Positions 8,422 to 17,016 of a DNA stretch of 64,000 nt are shown in pieces. This DNA comes from Aliivibrio sp. (GTDB taxonomy: Bacteria > Pseudomonadota > Gammaproteobacteria > Enterobacterales > Vibrionaceae). How positions within the stretch are numbered: the first letter of the stretch is position 1; every line of letters begins with the position of its first letter. The stretch covers positions 62,001 through 126,000 of the forward strand of contig JAESQY010000087.1 of the NCBI GenBank assembly GCA_016764915.1. The letters run 5' to 3'. A program made the translations under genes and the position numbers. The notes under the pieces were generated by a model. That model searched no databases. It was given only the letters and a program-made list of their open reading frames with translations, and was not told the DNA's origin.

Positions 8422-10758
8422 TTACTGTTGAGTTACAATGGTTGGCTCAGTGAGAGAGTCGCTTGAAGATGAGCTTTGTGGTGCTTTATCAAAAATCATC
8501 AACAATGTAGGCAGCATGATAAAGTCGACGACTAAAGCGATGCCGATAATAAGCGCACTTAGCTGACCCATATCAGAGTTGAGTCTAAAATCAGACATTG
8601 AAAGCACTGAGAATCCAGCAATAAGAACAACTGAGGTGATCCACAAAGCCCGGCCGACCGTTGAAAACGCATAACGAATAGCTTGTTCAGTACTTTTGCC
8701 AAGCTTTCTTGAGTATTGGTACTTACTTAAAAAGTGAACCGTATCATCAACCACAATGCCGAGAGTTAAAGTGACAACAATGGATAGACCTAAGTTGATT
8801 TCACCTGAAACCATTCCCCAAATGCCAAAGCCAACAGCGGCTGGAACTAAGTTAGGTATAAGACTTATCAAACCTAAACGTACTGAGCGTAGAGCAAATA
8901 TCAACAAACCAGAGATAAGAATTAGAGCAATTGGCAACGTTTTGATCATACTATTCATGTTGCTTTCACCGATGTGAGCAAACATGAGGGTAGGGCTCGA
9001 TGCAAGAATTTGATATTGAGGTATATTCAGCTCAATCCAGCGATTGATTCTTTTCTCAAGATCGAGGAACTCGTTACTGCCCAAGTTTTTAATAGTTAAT
9101 TGAAGCTTTACCGATGATTTATCGATGTTGATCTGATTGTTAAGATCCAAACCATATGGAAGTGACATCTCGTATAACAGCAGGTATTGCGCTGCTAACT
9201 CACGCTCATCGGGTAACAGATAGAATTTAGGGTCATCACCGTGCATATTTTTGTTCAAACGTTTGAAAGTGTCTGACAGCGTGGCGAGGTGATCGATTTC
9301 AGGTTGTAGTCGTAGCCAATCAGAAAATGCGCCTAAATCGGCAATAAACTGCGGACTATTTATTCCTTGAGACTCTCCTGATTTCAGTACAATGCTCAGT
9401 GAAGACATACCGCTGATATTTTCTTCCATAAAGTCTGCTGCTTGCCGGAAGGAGTTACTGGTATCAAAGTATTTTACGGACTCATCGTTGACTCTGTTTT
9501 GCGGAATAAAGAGACTGATCGCGACAACTAGAGCGATAGAAAGTGGTAATAATATTTGACGCTTATTGATAATGAAGTCGGCCATTTTTTCAAAACGAGT
9601 CGAACGTGTCGCATCACTTTCAACGGCAACCTTAAAGGGTAAGATTTGCAGAAGAGCGGGCAGCAGTGTAACGGATAATACAAAAGCAATCATGATGCCT
9701 AATGCGGTTAAGTTCCCTAAATCTCTAAATACAGGTGAGTCGGAAGCGTTAAGCATTAAAAAACCGATCGCTGTGGTTGCTGAGGTTATCAATATAGGTA
9801 AAAAGTTTAACTGTATGCTGTGAGTAATGGCCTCTTTTTTGTTAACGCCTTTTTGCATAGTTTGGCGGAGAGTCGCAATGATGTGCACACAATCAGCGAC
9901 GGCTAATGTCATTACAAATGTAGGAACATTAACCGTTGCAGTATTAAGAAATAACCCAGACCAACCCGCGATACCCATGGTTGCTAAAATGCTGGCAATG
10001 AGTATCAATAAGGTTGACGCAACAGCGACGAAAGATCGAAGCATTAAACCCAAGAAAAGCAGGATAACAAGCAGCATCATTGGAACTAACGTCGCACTGT
10101 CATTTTGTGCGGATTCCATAAAGGCATTATTGAGTGCAAGTAGGCCTGCCTTATGAAAAGTAACGTCTGGATAGGCTTGTTGATATTTTTCCATCATCAC
10201 TTTATTGTGAGCCATGACTTCAAGCAGTTCTGTCATTTCATCAATACGCGGAAGCTGCACAGTGATATTAACAATGGCAACACGTCCATCTTTTGAGACC
10301 AATGAGTTAACAATAGTTGGCTCACTTAAGGCGACCTGCTTAATTTTTGCAATGCGTTCAGCGGTTAACGGATTCTCTTCAAGTACAAGATCTTCAACCA
10401 ACAGGTCATCATCTATCGCTTCTGTGTGCTGATAGTTTGCAATAGAGTCGACTCGGTTCGAATAGGGTGTTTGCCATGCATCATTGGTAATCCGTTGAAT
10501 AAGCTCTAAACTCCCTTTACTAAATACATCCCCAGAATCAGGAGCGATGACGATTGAGATATTATCTGATTTAGTAAAGGTGTTTTGTATCTCTTCAAAG
10601 GCTTGCAGTTGTGGGTTGGTACCATCAAAGAAAATGTTGTAATCACCTCTAAAATAGAGGTTTTTGGCGCCAATAGTAGCCGCAATAATTAAACCAATTA
10701 AAAGTAAAATAATCAGTTTTGGTGATTGTGTGGGCAATTTTAGTAACTGTTGTTTCAT
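8422..10758 (-). CDS. MMPL-family RND exporter
   Basis: About 778 residues with the duplicated MMPL/RND layout. TM1 is near residues 16-34, followed by a large periplasmic loop to about 220 and five clustered TM helices to about 380. TM7 is near 400-420, a second loop reaches about 605, and a final five-helix cluster ends near 765. The motif GIVVDDTVHFLSKY in the second cluster carries the paired aspartates typical of proton-driven RND pumps. An upstream ATG at 10785 is possible. However, CGGAG sits eight bases before ATG 10758, and the upstream ATG lies inside a TetR-type operator, so I choose 10758. It heads the operon with the LolA-like and beta-barrel genes and likely exports lipids or other hydrophobic compounds. 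Confidence 0.88.
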   Translation of the reverse strand: MKQQLLKLPTQSPKLIILLLIGLIIAATIGAKNLYFRGDYNIFFDGTNPQLQAFEEIQNTFTKSDNISIVIAPDSGDVFSKGSLELIQRITNDAWQTPYSNRVDSIANYQHTEAIDDDLLVEDLVLEENPLTAERIAKIKQVALSEPTIVNSLVSKDGRVAIVNITVQLPRIDEMTELLEVMAHNKVMMEKYQQAYPDVTFHKAGLLALNNAFMESAQNDSATLVPMMLLVILLFLGLMLRSFVAVASTLLILIASILATMGIAGWSGLFLNTATVNVPTFVMTLAVADCVHIIATLRQTMQKGVNKKEAITHSIQLNFLPILITSATTAIGFLMLNASDSPVFRDLGNLTALGIMIAFVLSVTLLPALLQILPFKVAVESDATRSTRFEKMADFIINKRQILLPLSIALVVAISLFIPQNRVNDESVKYFDTSNSFRQAADFMEENISGMSSLSIVLKSGESQGINSPQFIADLGAFSDWLRLQPEIDHLATLSDTFKRLNKNMHGDDPKFYLLPDERELAAQYLLLYEMSLPYGLDLNNQINIDKSSVKLQLTIKNLGSNEFLDLEKRINRWIELNIPQYQILASSPTLMFAHIGESNMNSMIKTLPIALILISGLLIFALRSVRLGLISLIPNLVPAAVGFGIWGMVSGEINLGLSIVVTLTLGIVVDDTVHFLSKYQYSRKLGKSTEQAIRYAFSTVGRALWITSVVLIAGFSVLSMSDFRLNSDMGQLSALIIGIALVVDFIMLPTLLMIFDKAPQSSSSSDSLTEPTIVTQQ

Positions 10759-10770
10759 CACGAGCTCCGT

Positions 10771-10785
10771 GTGACGTTCCGTCAT
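10771..10785. promoter_or_regulatory. TetR-type operator a (MMPL leader)
   Basis: GTGACG-TTC-CGTCAT, a palindrome sharing the TGACG-N3-CGTCA core with three further sites around the tetR gene. It lies in the 5' leader, 13 bases before the MMPL start. Confidence 0.65.
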
Positions 10786-10896
10786 TTAAGTGCAAATAAA
10801 TAAAATTTCAATTGTGTGAAATGCGAATAAAAATCAGTATCTAGTTGATATTTAAGTTGTTTATTAAATTTAATTTTATATGTGAAATTTAATAAA

Positions 10897-10911
10897 TTGA
10901 CGTTTCGTCAA
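10897..10911. promoter_or_regulatory. TetR-type operator b (MMPL promoter region)
   Basis: TTGACG-TTT-CGTCAA, a perfect 6-bp inverted repeat with a 3-base spacer, about 140 bases upstream of the MMPL start. It shares the core seen at 10771, 11837 and 11854. Between sites a and b the DNA is extremely AT-rich and presumably contains the operon promoter. Confidence 0.7.
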
Positions 10912-10957
10912 GAGATGTGAAAAAATAACCCGTGTTAACGGATTATTCTGAGGAGAA

Positions 10958-11743
10958 TTAACTGCCTATGGAAGTAAGGTAGGAAATTTCTTCAGGAAAT
11001 AGTTCATTTTCAGCTCTGGTCCATGAACGTTTATAGTCCCATTCTGATGACGATGGCTTCCAGTTTAAGCCATCCAACACAATGTTCACGTTATGTAACA
11101 TAGAGTTCGTTTCTTGAATACGATTAATACAGCGACTGTTGGTCGCATTGTTTATTAATGCGTTTGAGCCAAAGGATACCGCCCAGTTAGCAAAAATAAT
11201 AGTGTCGATGCTTAAAGCGGGAGATAAAATAAGATCACCAGCTTCAACGCCACTTAAAAAAATCTTATCCGCCATATCAATAATATCTTCTTCTAGACTG
11301 TTTAAAACCTCGTTTCGTTGTGGTGAGGTCTTTTCTACTATCCAGCGAGTTTTGGCAGTTAAAACACACATAAAAAGAATCGGTTCAAGTCTGGAAAAAG
11401 TGCGATATGCAACATGAAAAGCCATGGCTTTTTCTCGGGTTGTACCGTTAAAAGTCAGTGCTTTATTAAACATCGCTTGCTGCTTTTTCATGCCTAATAT
11501 GCACAATGCAGAAATCACATCCTCTTTACTGGTGAAGTGATTGTACACCGTACCTTTAGAGTAAGGACTTGCTGCTGCAATTTTTTCCATTGTCAAATTG
11601 GCAAAACCTTCTGCAGTAACAAGATCTTTTGCTATCTGAAGCAGTTCTTTTTCCCTATCTGAAATGGCTTGCTGCTTTTTGCTTTTGAATGTCCTTTCAA
11701 AAAAGCATTGCTTCTTGCCACTATTACAACTCGAACCAAACAT
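10958..11743 (-). CDS. TetR/AcrR family transcriptional regulator
   Basis: A 261-residue regulator. The TetR DNA-binding domain spans about residues 27-75 (DREKELLQIAKDLV through TVYNHFTSKEDVISAL), with the recognition helix in SPYSKGTVYNHF. The remaining about 180 residues form a ligand-binding domain of unknown specificity. The N-terminus is unusually extended and contains Cys6 and Cys13, so the true start may be later. The gene sits between the MMPL operon (same strand, downstream) and the divergent cytochrome b561/yceI operon. TTGACG-N3-CGTCAA palindromes lie on both sides, so it most likely controls itself and both neighbours. Confidence 0.88.
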   Translation of the reverse strand: MFGSSCNSGKKQCFFERTFKSKKQQAISDREKELLQIAKDLVTAEGFANLTMEKIAAASPYSKGTVYNHFTSKEDVISALCILGMKKQQAMFNKALTFNGTTREKAMAFHVAYRTFSRLEPILFMCVLTAKTRWIVEKTSPQRNEVLNSLEEDIIDMADKIFLSGVEAGDLILSPALSIDTIIFANWAVSFGSNALINNATNSRCINRIQETNSMLHNVNIVLDGLNWKPSSSEWDYKRSWTRAENELFPEEISYLTSIGS

Positions 11744-11836
11744 ACTTTGCTACTCTTTATGCGTAACCATCAAAATCGATATTACTGTCCTCTTTGTCTA
11801 TTTTAACATGAAAAGCAATTCTATAAACATCAATTA

Positions 11837-11851
11837 TTGACGAACCGTCAA
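11837..11851. promoter_or_regulatory. TetR-type operator c (tetR / b561 divergent region)
   Basis: TTGACG-AAC-CGTCAA, a perfect 6-bp inverted repeat of the same sequence as operator b, 94 bases upstream of tetR. Confidence 0.7.
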
Positions 11852-11853
11852 AG

Positions 11854-11868
11854 TTGACACAACGTCAT
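11854..11868. promoter_or_regulatory. TetR-type operator d (tetR / b561 divergent region)
   Basis: TTGACA-CAA-CGTCAT, a slightly degenerate copy starting 17 bases after operator c. Its left arm equals a consensus -35 hexamer, so bound repressor would block the b561 promoter directly. Confidence 0.6.
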
Positions 11869-12101
11869 AATAGTGGATGTATAGATAAGATCAAGTGTTA
11901 ATTGTTAAATATTTCTTCTGTGAATGTTTTGGCAGTAAAAAAAGATATAATTTGTTACAGAATATGGAAAGTAAGTCATCTAAAACTCTGAAAAAATGCA
12001 ACAAGTACAAAATATTTGAAGGGTATAATCAGAATATTGAAATGGAAATAAAACTAAATGTAGATAGTATGACTAACACGTTAAATCTTTTGAGGTGCGG
12101 T

Positions 12102-12641
12102 GTGAATAATAAACCACAACAATACGACTTAGTTTCTAAGCTTTTCCATTGGACATCGGTTGTGGCTATTTTTGGCCTGTTTGGTTTAGGTTATTGGATG
12201 GTTGATCTAACATATTATGATTCATGGTACAAAACAGGACCGGATATTCATCGTTCAGTTGGTATTTGTTTAGCACTGTTAACTGTTGCAAGATTCATCT
12301 GGAAGTTGAATACCGTTCACCCTGAGGTAGAAGGTAAACCTTACGAGGTGGTGATTGCAAAACTAGTGCACAGTCTGTTTTATGTACTGTTAACGATTAT
12401 TTTTATTTCCGGATATTTAATTACAACCGCTGATGGAAATTCCATTGATGTGTTTAATTGGTTTTCGGTACCAGGCTTCGGCTCGTTAATTGAGAATCAA
12501 GAAGATATTGCAGGAGAGGTTCATTTTTACCTCGCATATGCTGTTATTGGGCTTGCTATTGTTCATGCATTGGCGGCAATGAAACATCACTTTGTGAATA
12601 AAGATAAAACATTAATTAAAATGATAGGGATTAAGAAATGA
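12102..12641 (+). CDS. Cytochrome b561 family protein
   Basis: A four-helix di-heme b-type cytochrome of the inner membrane, 179 residues from the GTG at 12102. GAGG lies six bases before that codon. Starting at 11895 instead would add a 69-residue unlike-family extension. Histidines fitting the heme ligands occur in KLFHW (first helix), DIHRS, KLVHS and EVHFYLAY/IVHALAAMKHH (last helix). Family members move electrons between quinol, superoxide or other periplasmic donors. The stop overlaps the yceI start (ATGA), so the two are translationally coupled; b561 and YceI are a frequent pair in proteobacteria. Likely regulated by the adjacent TetR protein through operators c and d. Confidence 0.87.
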   Translation: MNNKPQQYDLVSKLFHWTSVVAIFGLFGLGYWMVDLTYYDSWYKTGPDIHRSVGICLALLTVARFIWKLNTVHPEVEGKPYEVVIAKLVHSLFYVLLTIIFISGYLITTADGNSIDVFNWFSVPGFGSLIENQEDIAGEVHFYLAYAVIGLAIVHALAAMKHHFVNKDKTLIKMIGIKK

Positions 12642-13210
12642 TGAAAAAATTACTACTAAGCGTTGGATTGAGCGCAACATTGTTGATGTCAACAACGATC
12701 AATGCTGCAGATTATGTTATCGATTCAAAAGGTGCTCACGCGTCAGTCAACTTCAAGGTGAGTCACCTAGGTTACAGTTTTATCAAAGGGCGTTTTAACG
12801 ATTTTGATGGCACATTTAGTTACGATCCTAAGGACATCACTGCATCAACTGTGAAAGTAAATATTGATACGACTAGTTTGGACTCCAATCACGCTGAACG
12901 TGATAAGCACCTAAGAAGTGATGATTTCATTAATGCAAAGCAGTTCTCTAACGCTGTATTTGTGAGTAATAAAGTCAGTGATGCCGGTAAGGGAAAGTTG
13001 ATTATTGCAGGGGATCTTACTCTACATGGTAAAACGGTACCTATTACGATTGATGCGATGTTAATTGGTGAAGGTCAAGACCCATGGGGAGGAACACGCG
13101 CTGGTTTCTCTGGAACTACTCGCTTAGAGCTTGCTGATTTTGGTATTAAAGTGATGGGCAGTTCAAGTTATGTTGATATGGAACTGCATATTGAAGGCGT
13201 AAAAAAATAG
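12638..13210 (+). CDS. yceI: YceI family periplasmic lipid-binding protein
   Basis: A 190-residue secreted lipocalin-like protein. The signal peptide MMKKLLLSVGLSATLLMS ends near TINA-ADYV. The mature protein opens with the family pattern YVIDSKGAHASVNFKVSHLGYS and contains FNDFDGTF, the HAERDKHLRS motif, and FSGTTRLELADFGI near the end. YceI-fold proteins bind polyisoprenoid chains such as octaprenyl lipids in the periplasm. Coupled with cytochrome b561, this suggests handling of isoprenoid or quinone-type molecules. ATG 12641 is an alternative start. Confidence 0.92.
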   Translation: MMKKLLLSVGLSATLLMSTTINAADYVIDSKGAHASVNFKVSHLGYSFIKGRFNDFDGTFSYDPKDITASTVKVNIDTTSLDSNHAERDKHLRSDDFINAKQFSNAVFVSNKVSDAGKGKLIIAGDLTLHGKTVPITIDAMLIGEGQDPWGGTRAGFSGTTRLELADFGIKVMGSSSYVDMELHIEGVKK

Positions 13211-13227
13211 AAAGTTGTCATGTATAA

Positions 13228-13257
13228 GAAAAAGGGGACTAAGCAGTCCCCTTTTTG
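13228..13257. terminator. Bidirectional terminator between yceI and mscS-like gene
   Basis: AAAGGGGACT-aagc-AGTCCCCTTT is a perfect 10-bp stem flanked by A-run and T-run, so it can stop both convergent transcripts. Confidence 0.85.
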
Positions 13258-13265
13258 TATCGCTA

Positions 13266-14348
13266 TTAGACATTACAGTGCATGCTGTGTGGTTCAATTT
13301 TTAGTGTTTGAGTTGGGAAAGCAACATCAGCATTGTGTTTATGAATAATGGCAAGAACGAGAAGCAGTACATCCTGTTTGACTTCATGGAACTTAACCCA
13401 ATTAACTGTTTTGGTGAAGGTGTATATAAAGAAGTTTAGGGACGAGGGTCCAAAGGCATCGAAATTAACAATCAGTGTTTGCGACGCATCTATTTCTGGA
13501 TGTGACTCTAACATAGACTTTACGTCATCAATGATTGCGTTGATGGAGGCGACATCTTCGTAGCGGATGCCGATAGTCTCATTGATACGTCGGTTAGACA
13601 TTCTTGACGGGTTTTCAACCACTATATTACTAAAGACTGAATTGGGAATGTATAAAGGACGTTTATCAAATGTTCTAATGATGGTCATTCTCCAACCAAT
13701 TCTTTCCACGGTTCCTTCAATTTTCCTATCAGGTGAGCGTACCCAATCACCCACTTTAAATGGGCGGTCAAAATAGATCATTAACCCTCCAAAGAAGTTA
13801 GAGAGTAGATCTTTAGCGGCCAAACCGACAATTAAACCGCCAACACCACCAAAGGTAAGAAGCCCAGAGAGACTCAACCCTAAGCTCTGCATTACTGACA
13901 AGACACCGATGGCAATAAAAATCAATCTGGAAATTTTTGCTATGGCATGAACGGTGGTTTCATCACGCTTACCACTGGATAGAACCTGATTTTCTGCATG
14001 AATGGTGAGCCGAATTGTTACCCAGATAAATGCAAATATTAGCAATATTTGTTGAACAGTGGTTATCCATTCCGTAGGGAAATTGACAAGGTTAGTTAGT
14101 AGGATTTTCACTGTAACTGAGGCTGGCCAGAGCCAAATTAAGACACTAATAGGTGTCGATACTGCATTAACCAACAAGTCATCCCAACCAGTTTTGGTTT
14201 TTTTTGCAAGAATGTATAGCCGAGTGATAATGATCTTCCATCCAAACCAGCAAAGTAAACTAAAGCCAGTGAGTAGAATAATGTCGTTGATCCAATCACT
14301 ACTTGGACCTGATTGAATGGTTTGCCACCAGCTATAAAGATGTTCCAT
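13266..14348 (-). CDS. MscS-family mechanosensitive channel
   Basis: A 360-residue small-conductance-type mechanosensitive channel. The N-terminal third has several TM helices (about 17-40, 65-90, 100-125, 140-160). The pore helix and beta-domain junction carry the signature GGVGGLIVGLAAKDLLSNFF, followed by GLMIYFDRPFKVGDWV. A C-terminal alpha/beta domain completes the fold. Such channels open under membrane tension and release solutes during hypo-osmotic shock. Extra N-terminal helices make it longer than the 286-residue E. coli MscS, closer to YnaI/YbdG-type members. Single gene, convergent with yceI. Confidence 0.92.
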   Translation of the reverse strand: MEHLYSWWQTIQSGPSSDWINDIILLTGFSLLCWFGWKIIITRLYILAKKTKTGWDDLLVNAVSTPISVLIWLWPASVTVKILLTNLVNFPTEWITTVQQILLIFAFIWVTIRLTIHAENQVLSSGKRDETTVHAIAKISRLIFIAIGVLSVMQSLGLSLSGLLTFGGVGGLIVGLAAKDLLSNFFGGLMIYFDRPFKVGDWVRSPDRKIEGTVERIGWRMTIIRTFDKRPLYIPNSVFSNIVVENPSRMSNRRINETIGIRYEDVASINAIIDDVKSMLESHPEIDASQTLIVNFDAFGPSSLNFFIYTFTKTVNWVKFHEVKQDVLLLVLAIIHKHNADVAFPTQTLKIEPHSMHCNV

Positions 14349-14382
14349 CTACTTCCTACTTTATGGTAATAAGTTGAAATAA

Positions 14383-15144
14383 TTATTTTATATGCACATT
14401 AATCAGTTTCTGTAAGTGTTTCACAGGAATGGCATAGGTAATGGCACTTGGATCGGTTAAAGCCGACTCTTCACTGGCTTTTACGAAGACTTTATTGATG
14501 ATCGCAATAACATCACCCGTGTTTGGGTTATAAAGAGGGCTTCCGCTATTTCCTGGATAGGCAGTCGCGTCCAGTTGGTATATTTTGTATGGATTGCGAA
14601 GCTGTTTAAGCTGTGCAAGAGATAGCTCCTTCCCATTTCTTGCCGGAATGGCGATTGGAGTGATGCTGGACACGATCCCTCTGTGTGTGACTGGAGATAA
14701 GCCAAGAATCGCACCTATTGGGAAACCAGTAAAGGCATATAACTCGCCTTCGCGAACTTTCGCAGTTGACGTTTTTAATGGTGGTAATTTATTGGATGTT
14801 AGGCGGAGCAGTGCAAGGTCAGTCACCGCATTTTTTGTGATGACTTCAACGGGGTAGCTATTCACTTTGCTACCTTGTTGCTGAAAAGCCATTAATACTT
14901 CACTCTCTTTTGTGTTGAAACTTTTAGGCAGTACATGGGCGTTAGTTGCAACATAGCTTCCATTAGCAATAACAAAACCGGTACCAAGAATAACGGCTTT
15001 GGGTGTTCGCAGTTTGTTGTAGGTACCAATAGCCACAATGGAAGGCTTCACCTTTGCTATCGTTTCTGGTAGAGCTGCATAAGCAGAAGAGAGTGAAAGA
15101 ATAAGACAAAAAATGGCTAACTGTATTTTTAACACGATAATCAT
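14383..15144 (-). CDS. Secreted trypsin-like serine protease
   Basis: A 253-residue protein with signal peptide ending AYA at residue 23. The chymotrypsin-fold catalytic triad is visible: His70 in ATNAHV, Asp109 in VTDLAL, Ser200 in PGNSGSP. There is no PDZ domain, so it is shorter than DegP/DegQ and resembles stand-alone periplasmic or secreted S1-type proteases. The start could instead be the GTG three codons later. It follows the MscS gene's strand with 34 bases between and may share its transcript. The substrate is unknown. Confidence 0.87.
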   Translation of the reverse strand: MIIVLKIQLAIFCLILSLSSAYAALPETIAKVKPSIVAIGTYNKLRTPKAVILGTGFVIANGSYVATNAHVLPKSFNTKESEVLMAFQQQGSKVNSYPVEVITKNAVTDLALLRLTSNKLPPLKTSTAKVREGELYAFTGFPIGAILGLSPVTHRGIVSSITPIAIPARNGKELSLAQLKQLRNPYKIYQLDATAYPGNSGSPLYNPNTGDVIAIINKVFVKASEESALTDPSAITYAIPVKHLQKLINVHIK

Positions 15145-15222
15145 CCGTGATTGTGAGAGTTCAACAATAGTAGCTGAAATATCAATATATTACCAAGAGG
15201 GGAGAAAGATATAGAAGAGGAG

Positions 15223-15251
15223 AATAGGCAAGTCGAGTGACTTTGCCTATT
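15223..15251 (-). terminator. Possible terminator of the PEP-CTERM gene
   Basis: AATAGGCAAGTC-gagt-GACTTTGCCTATT forms a stem with one bulge just downstream of the minus-strand PEP-CTERM gene. The trailing T-run is weak. Confidence 0.35.
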
Positions 15252-15261
15252 AATATTACAG

Positions 15262-16017
15262 TTAGACGTTTTTACGTCTGTATAGCATTATAGAGAGCAG
15301 GCTAAGCATAAAGATAAACAAGGTGCTTGGCTCTGGAATGCTCACCGTCGTAAATTGTTTTGAACCTGCATAAGTAGCAGTTACGATAAGATCATCGTAA
15401 TCAGCGTCACTTGAACCGTTGTCATTAAAGAGCAGGTAAATGGTCGAAAGGTCAAGATGATAGATGTCATCTCCTTTAAATCCTACAAACCAGCTGTTTG
15501 TGTGATCATTATTATCACCGTTTTTGGTGCGATTAGTTTGCTTACATTTTTTGTTAGAACAGTTACTGCTAAAGGCAAAAGGAACCGCTTCGCCACTATT
15601 ATGTTGATAATTATGGTTAACCTGACCATCTTTGTTTTTATCGCCTTCACGTATAATCTGGCCATGCTCAGAGAAAATCAGGTTGGGTCCGCTATTTGGA
15701 TTGGTTGCAAAATTGTTATTGTCAAAATTACCATTTGGATTTTTTAATCCAAACAGTGCGTTGTCGTATCCTGACTCAGCGTTTATGAAATTCCAAGCGA
15801 CCTTATAGCTACCTTGATCGTTGTTATCGAAAAGTACATTCGCACCTACCCAGCCAAAGATTTTTGTTTCATCTACTACAGCGCTATCAAAATTTGAAGC
15901 AATAGAGCTGAATTGGGTAATCTCAGATTTTTTCCCAGGCTCAATGAATAAACCTGCGGAAACAGAAGATGACAGTAAGCTAATGCCAATAAATAATATC
16001 GCGGCCCAATTTTTCAT
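15262..16017 (-). CDS. PEP-CTERM sorted protein with DUF4114-like domain
   Basis: About 251 residues. The signal peptide MKNWAAILFIGISLLSSSVSA is followed by a secreted region containing SDADYDDLIVTATY, the acidic motif typical of DUF4114 domains. A C-terminal PEP-CTERM sorting signal follows: PEP at 228-230, a hydrophobic helix, then RRKNV. Such tails are cut by an exosortase and tie the protein to exopolysaccharide. An upstream ATG at 16068 overlaps a sigma-54-type promoter; ATG 16017 has GGAT upstream and directly opens a signal peptide, so I use it. Two cysteines near the centre (NCSNKKC) may pair. Confidence 0.86.
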   Translation of the reverse strand: MKNWAAILFIGISLLSSSVSAGLFIEPGKKSEITQFSSIASNFDSAVVDETKIFGWVGANVLFDNNDQGSYKVAWNFINAESGYDNALFGLKNPNGNFDNNNFATNPNSGPNLIFSEHGQIIREGDKNKDGQVNHNYQHNSGEAVPFAFSSNCSNKKCKQTNRTKNGDNNDHTNSWFVGFKGDDIYHLDLSTIYLLFNDNGSSDADYDDLIVTATYAGSKQFTTVSIPEPSTLFIFMLSLLSIMLYRRKNV

Positions 16018-16052
16018 GTTTAATCCATTTCTATATATTTTATTTAAATAAA

Positions 16053-16066
16053 GCAATAATCGATCC
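16053..16066 (-). promoter_or_regulatory. Sigma-54-type promoter of the PEP-CTERM gene
   Basis: On the minus strand TGG-ATCGATTAT-TGCTT places GG (-24) and GC (-12) exactly ten bases apart with TTGCT at -12, as required for RpoN. It lies 36 bases before the start codon. PEP-CTERM systems often carry a sigma-54 activator (PrsR). The other PEP-CTERM gene here has a matching site. Confidence 0.55.
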
Positions 16067-16236
16067 ATTTATTAAATACGTTAATTATCAGTTAGTTATA
16101 TATGCCTGGTTGTTTTGAAACTGAGAAAGTGTAAAAGAAATGGACATATAGTCGCGAATTATTAACACCTGTTGCACTGATGATAGGTGATTATTTATGA
16201 TAAAATTGTTCAAAATAAACAGTGAGAACACCATTA

Positions 16237-16755
16237 ATGAGGCACTTACATACGTCGGTTCATCCAGATATCGGTCACCTTGACGATTACTCAATTTTTC
16301 AGCGTAATGCAACACGAGCCATCGTGTTAATCGGTAATGAAATTTTGTTATTGTTTACAGAACGATATCACGACTATACGTTGCCGGGTGGCGGGCTTGA
16401 TACAGGAGAAGATGTGATTCATGGTTTAGTCCGTGAATTAGAAGAAGAGACAGGCGCACAAAACATTAAAAATATTGTGCCATTTGGGATCTATGAGGAG
16501 TTTCGTCCTTGGCATAAACCGGAAGCGGATCTTGTTCATATGATCTCTTACTGTTATGTTTGTTCAGCTGATAAAGTACTTGGTAATACCCGTTTTGAGG
16601 AGCACGAAGTGAACAATGGCATGCGGCCAGTCTGGATCAATATTCATGATGCCATTGCTCATAATGAACAGACAATCTCTAGTAGCGTTAAAAAAGGGAT
16701 GTCGATAGAGCGAGAAACCTTTCTACTTAGAATGATTGTCAAAGAACTATTATAA
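16237..16755 (+). CDS. Nudix hydrolase
   Basis: About 172 residues. The Nudix box GX5EX7REUXEEXGU is complete at about residues 52-74 (GGLDTGED through RELEEETGA), giving the metal-binding glutamates needed to hydrolyse nucleoside-diphosphate-linked substrates. The exact substrate is unknown. GTG 16222 is an alternative start five codons earlier; neither has a strong ribosome-binding site. The small DUF3820-like gene follows 10 bases later, suggesting a shared transcript. Confidence 0.88.
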   Translation: MRHLHTSVHPDIGHLDDYSIFQRNATRAIVLIGNEILLLFTERYHDYTLPGGGLDTGEDVIHGLVRELEEETGAQNIKNIVPFGIYEEFRPWHKPEADLVHMISYCYVCSADKVLGNTRFEEHEVNNGMRPVWINIHDAIAHNEQTISSSVKKGMSIERETFLLRMIVKELL

Positions 16756-16765
16756 AAGGCCCGCT

Positions 16766-16981
16766 ATGATTGATAAAGTTCAGGTAATGAAGCTGGCTAA
16801 AATAAAGATGCCCTTTGGAAAGTATGCAGGACGAGTATTGATCGACTTGCCCGAAGAGTATCTGCTTTGGTTTGATAAGAAAGGGTTTCCCAATGGCGAA
16901 CTAGGCGAGTTGTTAGCCCTGTGTCTTGCGATGAAAATAGAGGGCCTTGATGAAGTGATTAGGCCGTTAAAGAGTATGTAG
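16766..16981 (+). CDS. DUF3820 family small protein
   Basis: A 71-residue protein whose core MPFGKYAGRVLIDLPEEY and YLLWFDKKGFPNGELG segments are the signature of the DUF3820 family, described in Pfam as a putative quorum-sensing-regulated virulence factor. The biochemical role is not known. AAAGG precedes ATG 16766; an earlier in-frame start at 16736 would overlap the Nudix gene and is less likely. Co-directional with the Nudix and GNAT genes. Confidence 0.8.
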   Translation: MIDKVQVMKLAKIKMPFGKYAGRVLIDLPEEYLLWFDKKGFPNGELGELLALCLAMKIEGLDEVIRPLKSM

Positions 16982-17016
16982 TCCGCATTATTTTAATAAG
17001 GTAAAGGAGTATTCGT

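Larger units (their letters stand above)
11744..12101. other. Divergent regulatory region of tetR and the b561-yceI operon
   Basis: A 358-base region once the b561 start is placed at 12102. It holds operators c and d (11837-11868). Operator d begins with TTGACA, a perfect -35 hexamer on the plus strand, with TATAGA at 11880 as a loose -10 match at a long spacing. The following about 200 bases can be read in frame with b561, but they look like leader rather than protein. Confidence 0.45.

Noticed and set aside
11895-12101. N-terminal extension of cytochrome b561
   Set aside because: The 69 residues are unlike the family, and a GTG with a good ribosome-binding site at 12102 gives the usual length.
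16018-16068. N-terminal extension of the PEP-CTERM protein
   Set aside because: It covers the sigma-54 promoter, and the inner start directly opens a signal peptide.
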